This document shows, in pieces, positions 61,231-64,000 of a stretch of DNA of 64,000 nucleotides. Source of the DNA: Climacium dendroides (taxonomy: Eukaryota; Streptophyta; Bryopsida; Hypnales; Climaciaceae). Location: the NCBI GenBank assembly GCA_950106755.1, contig OX467084.1, forward strand, positions 5,394,001 to 5,458,000. Reading direction: 5' to 3'. The first letter of the stretch is position 1, and every line of letters starts with the position of its first letter. A program made the position numbers and the translations under genes. Under the pieces are notes generated by a model that had not been told where the DNA came from, ran no database searches, and saw nothing but the letters and a program-made list of their open reading frames with translations.

Positions 61231-61795
61231 AGTTTAAAAAATATGATAATTATCTAAATAAATATGACTATGAGATGAATTTGTAAACTGAAGTTCAAAT
61301 ACATAGTGTATCCCAAACTATTTTTTGCATTCATGTATGCAAGCTATACGTTTTGAACTTTCTATATTTATATATCTTCAAGTTTAGTTTAGAATACAAT
61401 GTTCAAAATTAATGCTTGTACTTTAGTTGTTTTTTTCATTTTACATGGTAGTTTATTGTTTGGTTATAAATACCATTGAGAATCTTATAACTATCATGAC
61501 AAAAAACCCAAAATAGTTAGTTACAATTGCATCCATAGAAATTTGTAGTTCAAAGGAAATCAATTTATAAAATAGTTGGCAAAATTTTTAGCATGAACAA
61601 ATGAATCTTATAGAATATTCTTATCATTAGTGTATATTGGACTTTATTTAATTAGAAAAAATAATTGGCATAGATGTATTCATCCTTTTTTTCCCTTATT
61701 GACCTATAGTTGAAATAGATATATTTTTTTAATGGAAACTGAAGGTTGTTATAAGTTTTGATATTTTAAATGATATAAATTGTTAGCATATTTAA

Positions 61796-61934
61796 CCCTA
61801 CAAGGAGAAGACCAATCACCAAGATATTTTGCCAAAGTGATTCAATATTTGAACAAATAAGTGTATTCTTCATTTTTATAGTAATCTTGAAAGACATCTA
61901 TTGGCTACTTTTTGACTATAACATTCTTCTAGGG
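61796..61934. mobile_element. Small TTAA-flanked MITE
   Basis: TTAA lies on both sides (61792-61795 and 61935-61938). The ends are CCCTACAAGGAGAAG and, on the other strand, CCCTAGAAGAATGTT. Length is 139 bp with no coding capacity. Confidence 0.6.
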
Positions 61935-61939
61935 TTAAA

Positions 61940-64000
61940 TTATAAGATTGTCTCCTATTGATTCAAGAGAGATAAAATTCTAATTGATTGCATTATATCA
62001 ACTATTAAAAACTAATAAAAACATTTTAATTTGCTTTGATTTGTATGAAGTAAGTTTGTATTGAATTTTCTAAAAATAATTATGTACTTTTAAATTTAAA
62101 GATATTTATTAGATGAAGATATTTCAACATCACACAATGCTAATTATAAAGATTTGCCAAAAAACTTATGTAGAGAGATCTTGTATTCATCCTTATCAGG
62201 AATACCAAATTCAGTGGTTAGGGTCAACAAAAAATATTTCCAAAAATAGATTTTAGAATTTTCAAGGCATTATCTTTTAAAAATGTATGGAAAAAATTTC
62301 ATTTTTATTTTTCACCATCTATCAAATCACATTTGTCAACTTTAATTAATAATAACCATCAAGTAAAATATACCAAGAAGTACTACTTTAAATGTTTGTT
62401 TGATTCCCGGTTTGATTGCACTATCTATAATTCTTGTGCTTCAAAGTTGTTTAGATGGATTATAATTCTAGCTTTATACATGGGTCTAGTTAGAAGGGGC
62501 TCAAAGCTTTTATTTAATTAGGTGGATTTAATTGTAACTTGTAAATTGCATACTAAATATTTACAACTTATAATTTTTCATTATTTCTCAAAGGATGGAG
62601 CCTATGACCACGTGCTCAAATTTCAAAGCCCTTTAATATTTATGTTCCATTTTGCAAACCAAATTTGAATGAAATTATTTATTTTTGTGTTTAAGAGATG
62701 AAATTACATATCTTTTAAAAGTGAAAAATATTCAGATTTATTTGTAAAGATTTGAAATTATCTATTCAACCTTAAGTAAAAAATGTTAAAAATTCATATC
62801 AAATATAAAATAAGCTTTAAAAATTAGAAATTCCACCATGTGTGAATAACAATGAATAAAAAATTAAGGTGCAAACAAAATTTTGTCTCAATATATATTT
62901 AAAAAATATAGGCCTAAATTTAATCTCTAAATATAAAAAAATATAAAAATTATTTGCATATAGTGACAAGATGGAATACATAGTGAAAATAATTTTTAAG
63001 TTTTTAGTCCATGGTCATAGGTTCCTAGCTTCTAAGGCTAATAACTAGAATTGAGATAAAGAACAAGGAGATAGATATTGCCAAATGCACTTCAAGTACA
63101 TCTTTTATGATCCATGAATGTAGCATCTTATTTTAAAAGAAACTTGGATGACAATCTCATCCATTTTCTAATTAAAACAAATTTTGCTTTACCATTCATC
63201 ATCTATTTTATGACTTTATTAGCATTTTATAGTTAAAATAAGATTATCTAATATTATGCACATAGCAAAATTTTGATTTTTAGGTCATGCAAATATGATT
63301 TGATAGTATAGGTAGGTTTTCCAAAATTTTGAAATGCTATCTAATCAATAAATTTAAGTATTAAATGGTACACAAATAAGGGTGGCATCTTCATTTTAAA
63401 ATAAAACCAAGGATCTTGTCATATTTTTGACTTACAAAATTATAGATAAATAATTTTATAATTTTTAAAATAATTTATGTAAAATAAAAAGCCTTTACAA
63501 TCTATATTCAAAAAATAAAAATAAATTATTTTAGTATAAGTTCAATTAAAATTTATACCTAGTTAGAAGTTAGTTTGGCCATTATGTAGATTCAAATAAC
63601 TTAAACATATGCATAAATCTAATTCATTATAACTTTGAAAGGCCATGCAATGATCATATACTTGAAACTCAAAATCTTTTACTATGTATGCTCTATTTTT
63701 GCATTGTTTAGAAATGAATCTATTGATTTTGTTTTTCATAGATGAAAGCACTTGGCTTATATAAATCATAAAATTTTCAAATTTTTCTAGTAGATTTGAA
63801 GTGATTATGAACTATTGAAGAAAAGGTGAAAAAAATTCAATTCAAATAATAGATAACCTTTTAAAATCTGAATTTCTTAGTATAGACTTATATTATAGTC
63901 TAGAACATTTAAGTGTAAATCCAAATTTCATGGCATTCTATATTTAAAAACAAGTATATGTACATTCTATTGTAAATTGCAATAAATTATTTTTTTGAAT
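61940..64000. other. AT-rich intergenic DNA, no feature recognised
   Basis: Highly AT-rich sequence with only short by-product frames. No gene, RNA or ordered repeat match to the rest of the window was found. Confidence 0.4.

Noticed and set aside
1..64000. Autonomous transposase, reverse transcriptase or viral genes
   Set aside because: No frame long enough or with recognisable motifs was found. All mobile elements seen are short and non-coding.

Overview
This looks like nuclear DNA from a land plant. It is AT-rich and intron-rich, with GT-AG splice sites and four plant gene families spread over 64 kb. The species cannot be read from the sequence. The low gene density and the diverged receptor kinases would suit a seed-free lineage, but that is a weak inference.

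Four protein-coding genes can be built. (1) Minus strand, 3382-6969: a five-exon SINE1/SINE2-type nuclear-envelope protein with an N-terminal ARM-repeat region, a Ser-rich linker and a C-terminal KASH tail ending Val-Pro-Thr. (2) Minus strand, 21302-22822: a single-exon BTB/POZ protein of the plant-specific At3g05675-like group. (3) Minus strand, 28907-39810, and (4) plus strand, 50413-59607: two leucine-rich-repeat receptor-like kinases. Each has 18 exons with matching order, phase and near-identical lengths. They lie head to head with about 10.6 kb between start codons. All 18 exons of both stay open and all catalytic motifs are present, so both look functional. Each encodes a secreted LRR ectodomain, one membrane pass and a cytoplasmic RD kinase, which fits a surface-signalling pair made by duplication with inversion.

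The rest is accessory DNA made mostly of short non-autonomous transposons, many nested in each other: a TTAA-flanked group with piggyBac-like ends (CCCTAGAA.../CCCCTAAAGG...); CACTA-like miniature elements with 3-bp target duplications; a third family with 4-bp duplications; two unrelated elements inserted in turn at one 10-bp target (41472-42221); a 0.74-kb near-perfect palindrome; and a 12-unit minisatellite whose unit length grows along the array.

Layout: 1-2.9 kb nested TTAA elements; 3.4-8.3 kb SINE gene and leader; 8.7-21.3 kb repeats with no gene seen; 21.3-22.8 kb BTB gene; 23-28.9 kb repeats; 28.9-39.8 kb kinase A; 40-50.4 kb promoter-side DNA and repeats; 50.4-59.6 kb kinase B; 59.7-64 kb repeats and featureless AT-rich DNA. 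No RNA genes, CRISPR arrays, organellar genes or transposase genes were seen.
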